Source of the DNA: Shewanella electrodiphila | GTDB lineage: Bacteria > Pseudomonadota > Gammaproteobacteria > Enterobacterales > Shewanellaceae | NCBI RefSeq assembly: GCF_023283985.1 | Contig: NZ_JAKIKU010000013.1 | Coordinates: 1-64,000, forward strand | Reading direction: 5' to 3' | DNA length: 64,000 nucleotides | Shown here: positions 1 to 7,057 of the stretch, piece after piece | Numbering within the stretch: the stretch's first letter is position 1 | Layout: every line of letters starts with the position of its first letter | The notes under the pieces: generated by a model | What the model was told of the DNA's origin: nothing | Databases searched by the model: none | Seen by the model: the letters and a program-made list of their open reading frames with translations, nothing else | Program-made: the position numbers and the translations under genes

Positions 1-110
1 CCTGCATTAGGAAGATGGTTGTGATCTTAAATTCGATGCTAAGAGACGGTGTTTTGTGGGAAGCGCCAAAAGCTTAAAATTAACTATTGACGCCATAGTC
101 TCTTGTTATA
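1..110. repeat. Left copy of a ~108-bp direct repeat (also at 6948-7057)
   Basis: The first 110 bases match 6948-7057 over nearly their whole length in the same orientation, with the shared segments gatgctaagag, gtgggaagcgccaaa and ttgacgccatagtctcttgt. The similarity extends about 37 bases beyond the attC-like core, so it is more than a shared recombination site. The copy may continue to the left of the window. Confidence 0.8.
38..108 (-). other. attC site of the first visible cassette (degenerate)
   Basis: Read on the minus strand, the site starts with TAACAAGAGAC directly after the 112-846 gene and ends with GTCTCTTAGC, so the ends pair as an inverted repeat. The outer core has CTTAG instead of the usual GTTAG, so recombination efficiency may be reduced. 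Its position just after a gene's stop codon fits a cassette attC. Confidence 0.6.
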
Positions 111-111
111 T

Positions 112-846
112 TTATTCTTTGTCACTATTTGTGTTTGGCATCATTGCAGCCGCACCAGTATTGTTACTTTGTGCAGTTGTTTGAGCATTAGTGTTTGACT
201 GTAAGTTTCCAGCTCCCTGAAAGCTATCTTGCAAGCTGGTAGCTTGTTGATAGCTTTTTGTTAAATCGACTGCTTGGGTAAAACTTTCGTTTGCAGGAGT
301 ACCTTGTGTTTCAATAGTTTTGTTTATATTTGTTTCTTTTGTCATTTCTTTTTCGCCTTTTAAAAAAAGTGTAGATGAAGTCGAGACACCTAAGCATACC
401 GACATTATTATTGCTAAATAGAAAGTTCTTATAGCCCATGTATCCAATTGTTTTAAAACATGTTGTTTTATAGTTACATCTTTTTCTTGCGCCAAGTCCA
501 CTATAAAATCAGCATTTTTGCCAAATAAGGTAACAATACAGAATATTGAAATTAGAAAGCCCACCGTAGCGATAGAAAAAAACGCCATATCGTAATAGCC
601 AAGGCTGTCAGATAGCTTTAACAAAGTTATTAAAAAACCAATTCCAGCAACCGAAAGCGTCAAAATGCTTTTGTCTTTCTCCATCGTAGTGTTGTAAAAA
701 GATGAATAAGACTGACTTTTAAACTCTACAGCGTATAACCTTTGCAAATCCTGATCAGAAATACTGTTTTCTATTTTTTTTTGCTCACAATTTTTTGGTA
801 TTTCTTCTTTAATATCTTTATTTATAACTTTACAGAAAATATTCAC
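112..846 (-). CDS. Cassette-encoded membrane protein of unknown function
   Basis: This 244-residue protein has a polar N-terminal region (about 1-60), then hydrophobic segments near 61-80, 86-110 and 142-165, and a polar tail rich in Gln, Asn, Thr and Ser. The first hydrophobic segment is preceded by a MEKDKSILTLS-type sequence. Similar sequences occur in small membrane proteins of mobile elements, but I cannot assign a family. An attC site follows its stop codon and another precedes its start, so it is a complete integron cassette. Expression probably depends on an upstream cassette or array promoter. A membrane effector role in defence is only a guess from the setting. Confidence 0.65.
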   Translation of the reverse strand: MNIFCKVINKDIKEEIPKNCEQKKIENSISDQDLQRLYAVEFKSQSYSSFYNTTMEKDKSILTLSVAGIGFLITLLKLSDSLGYYDMAFFSIATVGFLISIFCIVTLFGKNADFIVDLAQEKDVTIKQHVLKQLDTWAIRTFYLAIIMSVCLGVSTSSTLFLKGEKEMTKETNINKTIETQGTPANESFTQAVDLTKSYQQATSLQDSFQGAGNLQSNTNAQTTAQSNNTGAAAMMPNTNSDKE

Positions 847-880
847 ATAACTCCTTTTGGAACACCGATGCTGAATAAAT

Positions 881-925
881 ATAACGCCGCATTCAGCGGC
901 TCGTCCGCTGCAATGCCTTGTTAGC
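881..925 (-). other. Short attC site
   Basis: On the minus strand the site runs from CTAACAAGGCATTGCAG to CGGCGTTAT, about 45 bases, with GCAGCGGACG/CGTCCGCTGC-type pairing inside. It is much shorter than the ~95-base sites elsewhere in this array. It belongs to the two-gene cassette 893-1995, and the last codons of the 893-1627 gene run into it. Confidence 0.75.
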
Positions 926-1627
926 CCATCTCATTGATTCTGCGATAGATCTACGTATCTTCTCGATACTATCCTTATCATCCCAATCTACAATAACCAT
1001 ACGCTGGCTTTGAATATCAAATGGGATGCCTTCTACTCCCCCAGAAACCATGACTACGGTTTTTCCGAATGCATGAGCCAAACCCAGCTCATAGAATACA
1101 TTGGGATTCCTCCCATCAATAACAGCAATAACTATATTTGCGGAAAGCATCTTTTTAATTATTACGGATAATATAGGCCCTGATATAAATTCCTCATCAG
1201 CTGTTTCGCAATCAATACCTATATCACTACAAGCTGTTTTAATAATATCTACTTGATTCTCAAACCTTGGATTAATAGGTGCTAACAAAAACGCTCGATT
1301 ATGGTCAATTTCAATTTCTGAACGATTAATCGATAGTGAGCTTAGGTAGCTATTTTCAGTCACACTACTTACATCAATATTCCTTTTTGCGGCCTCGTAA
1401 ATCATATGATTTACATCTTCCCAGCGCTCTTTATTAGAAGCCATTTTTTCATTAGTTGAATACAAGGAGTTTTCTAAAGATTTTCTAAACATCTCTAGTT
1501 CAATCTTCTGCTTTTCGAGACTTAAGTCTGTTCTTCTCACATACACTTTAAAAAATAGATAAAGCATTGGTAATAAAGCAACTATAGAAGTCACTAAAAT
1601 TGATAGTAGTATTTCTTGATAGCTCAT
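893..1627 (-). CDS. TIR / nucleoside deoxyribosyltransferase-like membrane effector
   Basis: The 244-residue protein has one N-terminal membrane helix (about 7-27), a charged probable coiled coil (33-75) and a C-terminal domain (about 111-225). That domain begins with AFLLAPI and carries NPNVFYELGLAHA at 174-186, the signature of nucleoside 2-deoxyribosyltransferase-like and TIR-like domains, with Glu180 in the position of the catalytic glutamate. Proteins with such domains cleave nucleotides or NAD, and several act in anti-phage defence; activity here is inferred. It overlaps the upstream four-helix membrane gene by ATGA, so the two are probably co-translated. The last residues, KALQRTSR, are read from the attC site. 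Confidence 0.7.
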   Translation of the reverse strand: MSYQEILLSILVTSIVALLPMLYLFFKVYVRRTDLSLEKQKIELEMFRKSLENSLYSTNEKMASNKERWEDVNHMIYEAAKRNIDVSSVTENSYLSSLSINRSEIEIDHNRAFLLAPINPRFENQVDIIKTACSDIGIDCETADEEFISGPILSVIIKKMLSANIVIAVIDGRNPNVFYELGLAHAFGKTVVMVSGGVEGIPFDIQSQRMVIVDWDDKDSIEKIRRSIAESMRWANKALQRTSR

Positions 1628-1995
1628 GGCTGCACCACCGGAATATTAATAGAAATGGATAAAACCAACACAGGAATTGCTATCAGGTAACTAATGGTCG
1701 AAATCCAAAGGGCATGCCACGATTTCTTGGAAAGCTGAGATTCGGATTTTCGCCATAGGAGTACAACTATAATCGATAAAACAACACATCCTACAAACCA
1801 AAGTAAACCGTCGTCTATTTCTGATGTATTGCCTAGAATATATGCGATTACAAGACTTGATGACAAAAACATAATATCAGATGGTAACTCTATTAGGCTT
1901 TGCAGTGCTTTTGGTAAATCGACTTCTCTCTCAATGGACATCTTCACCATGAAAGAGAGAATCAAGAGGGCAACTGGTAATATAATTGATGCCAT
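1624..1995 (-). CDS. Small four-helix membrane protein paired with the TIR-like gene
   Basis: The 123-residue protein is mostly hydrophobic, with segments near 3-18, 40-56, 64-82 and 94-117, and has no recognisable catalytic motif. Its stop codon overlaps the start of the TIR-like gene as ATGA. The two genes share one cassette, bounded by attC sites at 881-925 and 2031-2129. The tight coupling suggests a membrane partner, anchor, sensor or inhibitor for the TIR-like protein. I do not recognise the family. Confidence 0.65.
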   Translation of the reverse strand: MASIILPVALLILSFMVKMSIEREVDLPKALQSLIELPSDIMFLSSSLVIAYILGNTSEIDDGLLWFVGCVVLSIIVVLLWRKSESQLSKKSWHALWISTISYLIAIPVLVLSISINIPVVQP

Positions 1996-2030
1996 AGTTT
2001 CGAATTATTCTCCGATGTTAATATTAGGGG

Positions 2031-2129
2031 CTAACGCCGGCAACAGCGGTGAGTTGAACTGGCGCTTGTTTTGCGGCCCTTTGCAAAACAAGTGACAGTT
2101 TGACGAGTCCGTTGCTTGCCCTTGTTAAG
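2031..2129 (-). other. attC site
   Basis: On the minus strand it begins TTAACAAGGGCAAGCAACGG after the 2136-2492 gene and ends GCCGGCGTTAGC. The ends pair imperfectly (CAACGG/CCGTTG-type), giving the imperfect hairpin typical of attC. Length is about 99 bases. Confidence 0.85.
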
Positions 2130-2135
2130 CGCTTG

Positions 2136-2492
2136 CTATTTATTAAGCTCATACTCGATATTTTGCATTACCTGTAGTGGATCAATGTCATAACCAGTTG
2201 CTCTTTTCCCTGACCAGTTTACACCGACTAAAAGACCATCTTTATCTAAACCAACTAACCATTTCTCTCTGAAGTCTTCTAATTCAATTTCGAATATATC
2301 AAAGCTTTTATAGTCATCGATTGTAGCAATGATTTTTTCGATTCGTTTTCTAGTTGACCAGAATGGCATCGATCTTTTTCCATTATCTCCAATGGGTGCA
2401 GGAATACCAGATTCATCTCGAATGCACCAAACCTTTTTATTTTTGGCTACATCTTGATAAAACATACTTGCTTGAGATGCTGATTGGCTCAT
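2136..2492 (-). CDS. DUF2750-family cassette protein
   Basis: This is a 118-residue soluble protein. The stretch KVWCIRDESG followed by MPFWSTRKRIEKI is characteristic of the DUF2750 family of small proteins, which have no established biochemical role. It forms a single-gene cassette with attC sites on both sides. The short C-terminal half with GLLVGVNWSG is also typical of the family. No signal peptide or membrane segment is visible. Confidence 0.75.
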   Translation of the reverse strand: MSQSASQASMFYQDVAKNKKVWCIRDESGIPAPIGDNGKRSMPFWSTRKRIEKIIATIDDYKSFDIFEIELEDFREKWLVGLDKDGLLVGVNWSGKRATGYDIDPLQVMQNIEYELNK

Positions 2493-2510
2493 TGGTACGA
2501 TCTATCCCTG

Positions 2511-2609
2511 CGCTTAACGCCCTGTTAACAGGCAAAAAATGGTTGGCTAAAATAGTGACGAAGGAACAAAAGCCAACTGTTTTTTGTTCTTGTTTAACAG
2601 CTTGTTATA
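2511..2609 (-). other. attC site
   Basis: On the minus strand it begins ATAACAAGCTGTTAAACAAG and ends GGGCGTTAAGC. Inner arms containing AGTTGGCT/AGCCAACT pair around the centre. It lies directly downstream of the 2617-2949 gene. Confidence 0.88.
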
Positions 2610-2616
2610 AAAGCAT

Positions 2617-2949
2617 TTATACCACTGTGAAAGAATACGTTAATTTACAGTCAATGTATTTGAGTATGTGATTAACAACCTGAGGTACATCAATAATATA
2701 AGAATCATATTCAGTTACTGTTGAAACAAATATATCACAGCTACTTATATCGATATTTTGACGAACATAAAAATCATTAATATCGTGAATAGTTGTGTCT
2801 GTTAATGGTACACAGCCAACATAATAATTTTTTTTACGAGGCATTTTATAGGTAGCTCCAGGTACTTCTTTAGCTAAGGTAAATGCCTGTAATTTATTCA
2901 AATTTAGAAACCTGAATCCAATTTTTACTTCACTGGTAGAATCTTCCAC
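2617..2949 (-). CDS. Hypothetical cassette protein
   Basis: This 110-residue, probably cytoplasmic protein has no family that I recognise. A central cluster of basic and aromatic residues (MPRKKNYYVG) is followed by an acidic, beta-rich half. It is a single-gene cassette between two well-formed attC sites, which is the main evidence that it is real. Function is unknown. Confidence 0.6.
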   Translation of the reverse strand: MEDSTSEVKIGFRFLNLNKLQAFTLAKEVPGATYKMPRKKNYYVGCVPLTDTTIHDINDFYVRQNIDISSCDIFVSTVTEYDSYIIDVPQVVNHILKYIDCKLTYSFTVV

Positions 2950-2965
2950 AACACTCTCGATGCTT

Positions 2966-3061
2966 TATAACGCCCCAATAAGAGGCAAAAAATAGTTGGT
3001 TATACTTGTGAAGCATGAACAAAACCAACTGTTTTTTGTCCTGCTTGATTGCCTTGTTAAG
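2966..3061 (-). other. attC site
   Basis: On the minus strand it begins TTAACAAGGCAATCAAGCAG and ends GGGGCGTTATA. The inner arms contain AGTTGGTT/AACCAACT. The first TAA is the stop codon of the 3057-3569 gene, so gene and site overlap. Confidence 0.88.
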
Positions 3062-3569
3062 TGGCTGCTACTCTTGCCTTTACTGTGTCAAAGCTTTCAA
3101 CATTAGTATTAATTTTACAACCTAGATAAATAACCACTTCACGAGCACCTGCACCTAGTGCCAGCTCGCGTAACACTCTTTCTTCAATATCTGTTAGACC
3201 ACCGTCAGTTTTTTCTAACTGGTGAATAATAACTCTTGGTGCAGGTCTAATTATTGAATTGTGCATTGTATAAATACCATGCTGCAATATTTTCTCTGCA
3301 CACATAAAATCTGCGACAAAAGACCGACTGTGCTTGAAAGGGTTAAGCACTCTTATATTTGGAGAAGATAGGGATTCAGCAGCCTTTCCTATTGCTTTTA
3401 CGATTTCCCCTTTCTTAGTATTTTCTAAAGCAATATAAGGCTCTTCCTCAAAGGAAATATCAGAAGAAAAAGCCTTAATCGAAACTTTACTTTCGCTTAA
3501 TTCAAAAAGTAAATCATTGGAGAAAAGACTTCTAAGGAATGTGAACAATACTCTCAACCTCCGAGCCAC
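3057..3569 (-). CDS. Truncated MreB-like cassette protein
   Basis: The 170-residue protein aligns by eye with the first ~140 residues of the actin-like cell-shape protein MreB. Shared stretches are LFSNDL near the N-terminus, then VADF..AEK.LQH, the pattern RPAPRV (MreB RPSPRV), and GAGAREV. The first phosphate-binding loop, DLGTANT in MreB, is replaced by ELSESKV. The second half of the actin fold, including the remaining nucleotide-binding motifs, is absent. It therefore cannot be a normal ATP-dependent polymer subunit. It could bind MreB or its partners and alter elongation; that is inference. It is a single-gene cassette whose stop codon overlaps its attC. Confidence 0.75.
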   Translation of the reverse strand: MARRLRVLFTFLRSLFSNDLLFELSESKVSIKAFSSDISFEEEPYIALENTKKGEIVKAIGKAAESLSSPNIRVLNPFKHSRSFVADFMCAEKILQHGIYTMHNSIIRPAPRVIIHQLEKTDGGLTDIEERVLRELALGAGAREVVIYLGCKINTNVESFDTVKARVAAT

Positions 3570-3667
3570 TTAACGCCCCAATAAGGGGCTAAAAATTGTT
3601 TGCTAAAATGTGCAGCGAAGCGAAACCGAGCAAACTGTTTTTAGTCCCGCTTAATTGGCTTGTTATA
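3569..3667 (-). other. attC site
   Basis: On the minus strand it begins ATAACAAGCCAATTAAGCGG and ends GGGGCGTTAAG, with inner arms AGTTTGCT/AGCAAACA. Its arrangement is nearly the same as the site at 7974-8074. Confidence 0.9.
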
Positions 3668-3672
3668 TTGCC

Positions 3673-4338
3673 CTATGCCCAAGTTAAATTGCAAGGTAAT
3701 TGATAGGAACTAAACTCAACATGAACCACTCTCCGATTACTTGGACTTATTGATTTACTTGAAGAATGTAAAATATGTGGACGCATGATTAATGCATCAC
3801 CGGAATTTACAGAACAAGGAAACGGTTGTTCTTGCTTGGTAATAGAATCAATTTCATTTTGCGTTAAAATACCTAGTTTATGGCTATTGGGTATAACTTT
3901 TAAGCAACCGTTTGTTTCATCTGTATTATCCAAATGAATTCGAAACGTTACCATATTATTTAATACATCAATTGACGGCTGTACATGGTTAGTACCGTCT
4001 TTAATACTCCAGGCTTTCCAACCTTTTACTTCAGCTCTAGAACTTACACTAATAGTTTTGTCTTGATGCCAAGTAACCAACCAATTGTGCTCAGGCGTTT
4101 TATCGAAAAAAATAACTCGAACTAAACTTGGTTTAGCTTTTAGGATGGCTTCTGCTTTATCAATTAATTTATCTGATGAACATAACTCTTGGATCGCATC
4201 AAACTTTTTATTTGCGTGTCGAATACCATATTTAGGGTATTTTTCAGGAAAGTCTTCTACTTGTTTTTTGATGGATTCAATTTCTGATATTGAAATAAAG
4301 TCTTTTAGAATTTCAAAGCCATTTTCACGAATGTTCAA
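3673..4338 (-). CDS. Phytanoyl-CoA dioxygenase (PhyH)-family oxygenase
   Basis: This 221-residue protein has the expected non-haem iron ligands of a 2-oxoglutarate-dependent oxygenase: His91 and Asp93 in WHQDKT, and the distal His191 in RPHILHSS, followed by Arg202/Arg203 for 2-oxoglutarate. The segment NGCLKVIPNSHK is typical of the PhyH family. The substrate cannot be told from sequence; relatives hydroxylate small molecules and lipids. It forms a complete cassette with attC sites on both sides. A metabolic enzyme is less common than small proteins of unknown role in such arrays. Confidence 0.82.
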   Translation of the reverse strand: MNIRENGFEILKDFISISEIESIKKQVEDFPEKYPKYGIRHANKKFDAIQELCSSDKLIDKAEAILKAKPSLVRVIFFDKTPEHNWLVTWHQDKTISVSSRAEVKGWKAWSIKDGTNHVQPSIDVLNNMVTFRIHLDNTDETNGCLKVIPNSHKLGILTQNEIDSITKQEQPFPCSVNSGDALIMRPHILHSSSKSISPSNRRVVHVEFSSYQLPCNLTWA

Positions 4339-4361
4339 TTTACAAAGATTCCTAAAGGCAA

Positions 4362-4457
4362 TATAACGCCTACTTAAGCGGAAAAATATAGTTGGCTAAA
4401 ATGTTGAACGGAGTGAAAACAGCCAACTGTATTTTTTCCGTTTGAAGTTCTTGTTAG
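4362..4457 (-). other. attC site
   Basis: On the minus strand it begins CTAACAAGAACTTCAAACGG and ends TAGGCGTTATAT, with inner arms AGTTGGCT/AGCCAACT. It belongs to the cassette nearest the integrase. Confidence 0.88.
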
Positions 4458-4482
4458 CCGTTGACTCGAACACCTATACTTT

Positions 4483-5466
4483 TTACTTTATTTCAGCATC
4501 AGATTTTAGTATTAGTTTATCAAAGACTTGACCGAATAAGTACTTTGGGGATTCCCCTGTCATTGGTTGCTTCCCCTCAAGTCTACCAATTAGATCAATA
4601 GCAAATGTTACAAAGTTATCGGTCGCCCATGACAGGTTTACAGTATAGTTTTCACCATGGGAAACGGCAGTATAACTTCGATTAAAATGATATTTCCTAT
4701 CGGGGCCTACCGTGGCTTTAGCTCCAAAACCAGGCCCTATTACTACATCACCGGAGGGAACTCCTTGCACTACATTCATGTCTTCACCAGCAATGATCAA
4801 AGGAGTGGTTGTTTTTACTTGCAGTTCATCCACAGGTGCTTTTGACAGAAAGATATTTCCAATAAGATCAGTATCTTCAGAGCACCTTAAAACAATCCCA
4901 CCCCAGAATTTATAAGGTAATTGTGAAGATTGAAAGGATTCTAAGATCGCAGCTTTATTAATGTTTTTTTCTTGAAGCTCTATAAATATTGCTCCACAAG
5001 AAAAGTGTTCAGGTAGAAACTTATGCATGAGATTAAGCTCGCACAATTTCTTAATCACATCTTTACCTGTCTGCGCGGTCAGGTTTGACTTAACTTCATA
5101 AACAGACTTTACATATTGAGCTGGAATAGCCCTAGCTTTACCAAGTTCACTTTTGTCATCATTATCATCAACCCATAATATCGGCGATTCCAAAATATCA
5201 TAAATTATTATGTCAAAATGACCTAAATTGTATGGGTCTGAAAGTTCAACAAAATCGGGAATAATAAAACCAGAAGTAACACCATACTTTTTAGGTAAGT
5301 AACTTTCTAACCACTCTCTGACAGCAGCTTCAACTACATTTCCATGCTCAACTTTAACTTTTCTTGATTTGGTCTTTGCTTTTGCTAGATCAAACTTATT
5401 AAGAATATCAGATCTATTACATGAAAACTCTTCCCAACCTACCATTCCATACATTCGACCTGACAT
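4483..5466 (-). CDS. DUF6602-like protein with a PD-(D/E)xK nuclease-type core
   Basis: The 327-residue protein contains HGNVVEAAVREWL near residue 40, then GHFDIIIYD, then VYEVKSNL about 40 residues later. The spacing Glu...Asp...Glu-x-Lys matches the catalytic core of PD-(D/E)xK nuclease-like folds, and the overall pattern resembles DUF6602. About 170 residues with no motif I recognise follow. It is the first cassette beside attI and should therefore be the most recently captured and best expressed. A role in DNA restriction or phage defence is likely but inferred. Confidence 0.65.
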   Translation of the reverse strand: MSGRMYGMVGWEEFSCNRSDILNKFDLAKAKTKSRKVKVEHGNVVEAAVREWLESYLPKKYGVTSGFIIPDFVELSDPYNLGHFDIIIYDILESPILWVDDNDDKSELGKARAIPAQYVKSVYEVKSNLTAQTGKDVIKKLCELNLMHKFLPEHFSCGAIFIELQEKNINKAAILESFQSSQLPYKFWGGIVLRCSEDTDLIGNIFLSKAPVDELQVKTTTPLIIAGEDMNVVQGVPSGDVVIGPGFGAKATVGPDRKYHFNRSYTAVSHGENYTVNLSWATDNFVTFAIDLIGRLEGKQPMTGESPKYLFGQVFDKLILKSDAEIK

Positions 5467-5482
5467 CAGAACTCCTTGATAC

Positions 5483-5560
5483 GGCTAACAGCTTATTGAT
5501 TAGCAGCAGGATAACCTCCTGCTTTCTTGTAAGTCTTTTCTTCAAACTATCACTTGTAAG
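5483..5560 (-). other. Probable attI recombination site and array junction
   Basis: The first cassette ends at a ggctaac core (5483-5489), GTTAGCC on the minus strand, and non-cassette sequence follows toward the integrase. This is the expected place for attI, between the integrase gene and the first cassette. A short inverted repeat, AGCAGG/CCTGCT, lies at 5503-5523. The right limit of attI is a guess. Confidence 0.55.
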
Positions 5561-5781
5561 TATTTGTTGTAAATATATTATTTAACAAAAAATACAGGTT
5601 AAAAATGACAATTTAGCAGATAAAAAGATGCATAGGTGTTTACGAGGTCTGCATAGCACTTTTACATACATTACAAACTATTGATAATAATGAGTTAATA
5701 TTTAAAGGTTAGTATTATCGATGCGCCAATCCAACGATTTATGCATCTTTTTCATAGTAATTATCTCAACTTGAACTATAA

Positions 5782-5797
5782 CTGTATATATATACAG
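5782..5797. promoter_or_regulatory. LexA (SOS) box upstream of the integrase gene
   Basis: The 16-base perfect palindrome CTGTATATATATACAG matches the gammaproteobacterial LexA consensus CTGT-N8-ACAG exactly. It ends 21 bases before the chosen intI start, where a repressor would block transcription. SOS control of integron integrases through such boxes is established for Vibrio and class 1 integrons. Confidence 0.92.
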
Positions 5798-5818
5798 TTC
5801 ATTGTTAAGGCGACGGTT

Positions 5819-6778
5819 ATGGGGCAATTAACATTTTTGGAGGCTATACGGGCAGAGATCAGAGTACGCCATTACAGCTATCAAACAGAAAAGTCCTACC
5901 TCTATTGGAACCGTTATTTCATTCGACATTGTAATATTCGTCATGGCGCTGATATAAGCCCCGCTTTGATTGAACAATTTCTCTGCTTTTTAGCAGTCGA
6001 GTGTGAAGTGTCCGCGAGCACCCAGAAACAGGCCCTATGTGCCATTGTATTTGCTTGTCGCCATGTGTTAAAAGTTGAGTCCAATGAGTTACAATTTCCC
6101 TATGCAAAAGCCCCTAAACGAATACCGCAGGTATTGTCTAACGAAGAAGCAAAACTGATCATCAACAATTTGTCAGGCTACCACTATTTAATTGGTGCCA
6201 TCCTATTTGGCTCAGGCCTAAGATTAAAGGAAGCCCTAAAACTTAGGGTAAAAGATATTGATCTAACCACTAAATCTATCTTTGTGTACCGAGGTAAAGG
6301 GCAAAAAGATCGAGTTTGTATGCTTCCTAACGGATTGATTGATACTCTAAAGTCACAAATGAAACTGGTAAAAAAGCTCCACGAGACGGATTTGTCAGAT
6401 GGCTTTGGACTTGCTTCATTGCCCATCTCTCTAATCAGAAAATATCGCAGTAATGCTTCTAAGTTTCATTGGCAATATATCTTTCCTGCTAGCCGCCGTT
6501 GTATGCACCCAAGTGACAACTACGTGTGCAGACACCATATTCATCCAACGGCTTTTTCACGTGCATTAAGGCAAGCTACCACTAACAGTGGTATAGATAA
6601 GCGCGTTACCGCCCATACTTTCCGCCATTCGTTTGCAACATCTTTATTACTCAAAGGCCATGACATTCGTACCATCCAGGAGTTATTGGGACACTGTGAT
6701 GTCAAAACAACCGAGATATATACCCATGTGATTGGTGGCCATCATACTGGGGTCATAAGTCCTCTTGATAGTCTTTAA
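5819..6778 (+). CDS. intI: Integron integrase IntI (tyrosine recombinase)
   Basis: The start chosen is ATG 5819, after TAAGG and just downstream of the LexA box. A longer reading from 5741 would place the box inside the gene. The 319-residue product has the usual IntI length. The tyrosine-recombinase residues are all present: Arg135 (GSGLRLKEAL), His266 and Arg269 (HTFRHS), His292 (GHCDVKTT) and Tyr301 (YTHV). The extra IntI-specific segment between the conserved boxes is visible around 205-230 (LIRKYRSNASKFHWQYIFPA). It excises and inserts cassettes by attC x attI recombination. It is transcribed away from the cassettes, the usual arrangement, and appears intact. Confidence 0.95.
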   Translation: MGQLTFLEAIRAEIRVRHYSYQTEKSYLYWNRYFIRHCNIRHGADISPALIEQFLCFLAVECEVSASTQKQALCAIVFACRHVLKVESNELQFPYAKAPKRIPQVLSNEEAKLIINNLSGYHYLIGAILFGSGLRLKEALKLRVKDIDLTTKSIFVYRGKGQKDRVCMLPNGLIDTLKSQMKLVKKLHETDLSDGFGLASLPISLIRKYRSNASKFHWQYIFPASRRCMHPSDNYVCRHHIHPTAFSRALRQATTNSGIDKRVTAHTFRHSFATSLLLKGHDIRTIQELLGHCDVKTTEIYTHVIGGHHTGVISPLDSL

Positions 6779-6947
6779 GGCATACAACAAGACAAGCTAC
6801 TAAAGCCATATCTTTTGCTTTCTGCATTAGTAAATATAAGGCAAACACAGAAACACAAAGTTAGAATGAGTCATTGCTCTAAATGATAATGGGGCAAAAA
6901 TGAGCCAGCATAGATCTCGCTGCCCCCCAAGAAAGTGGCGATAATTG
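6779..6947. other. Spacer after intI
   Basis: This 169-base stretch between the integrase stop codon and the right copy of the direct repeat has no gene. It contains the G/C-rich segment atctcgctgccccccaagaa, which looks unlike its A+T-rich surroundings and may be an old mobile-element end. No terminator with a clear U-run was seen. Confidence 0.5.
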
Positions 6948-7057
6948 CCTGTATCAGAAAGATCGTTGTAACGTTAAATTTGATGCTAAGAGGTGGTGTA
7001 ATGTGGGAAGCGCCAAAGCATGAAATCAGCTATTGACGCCATAGTCTCTTGTTAAGT
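6948..7057. repeat. Right copy of the ~108-bp direct repeat
   Basis: It matches positions 1-110 in the same orientation. The two copies bracket the cassettes, attI and intI. The core of the repeat is an attC-like site. Confidence 0.8.
6984..7055 (-). other. attC site of the Mrr-like cassette (degenerate)
   Basis: On the minus strand it begins TTAACAAGAGACTATGGCG and ends CCTCTTAGCATC. It has the same altered outer core as the site at 38-108. It overlaps the stop codon of the 7052-7960 gene. Confidence 0.6.

Noticed and set aside
742-924. Plus-strand frame ending in the short attC
   Set aside because: It is antisense to a cassette gene and is produced by the attC sequence.
2354-2671. Plus-strand reading frame across an attC site
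   Set aside because: It is antisense to a DUF2750 gene and reads through the attC hairpin; no start signal was seen.
5741-5818. Longer intI reading frame starting at 5741
   Set aside because: It would place the LexA box inside the coding region; ATG 5819 has a ribosome site and gives the usual integrase length and N-terminus.
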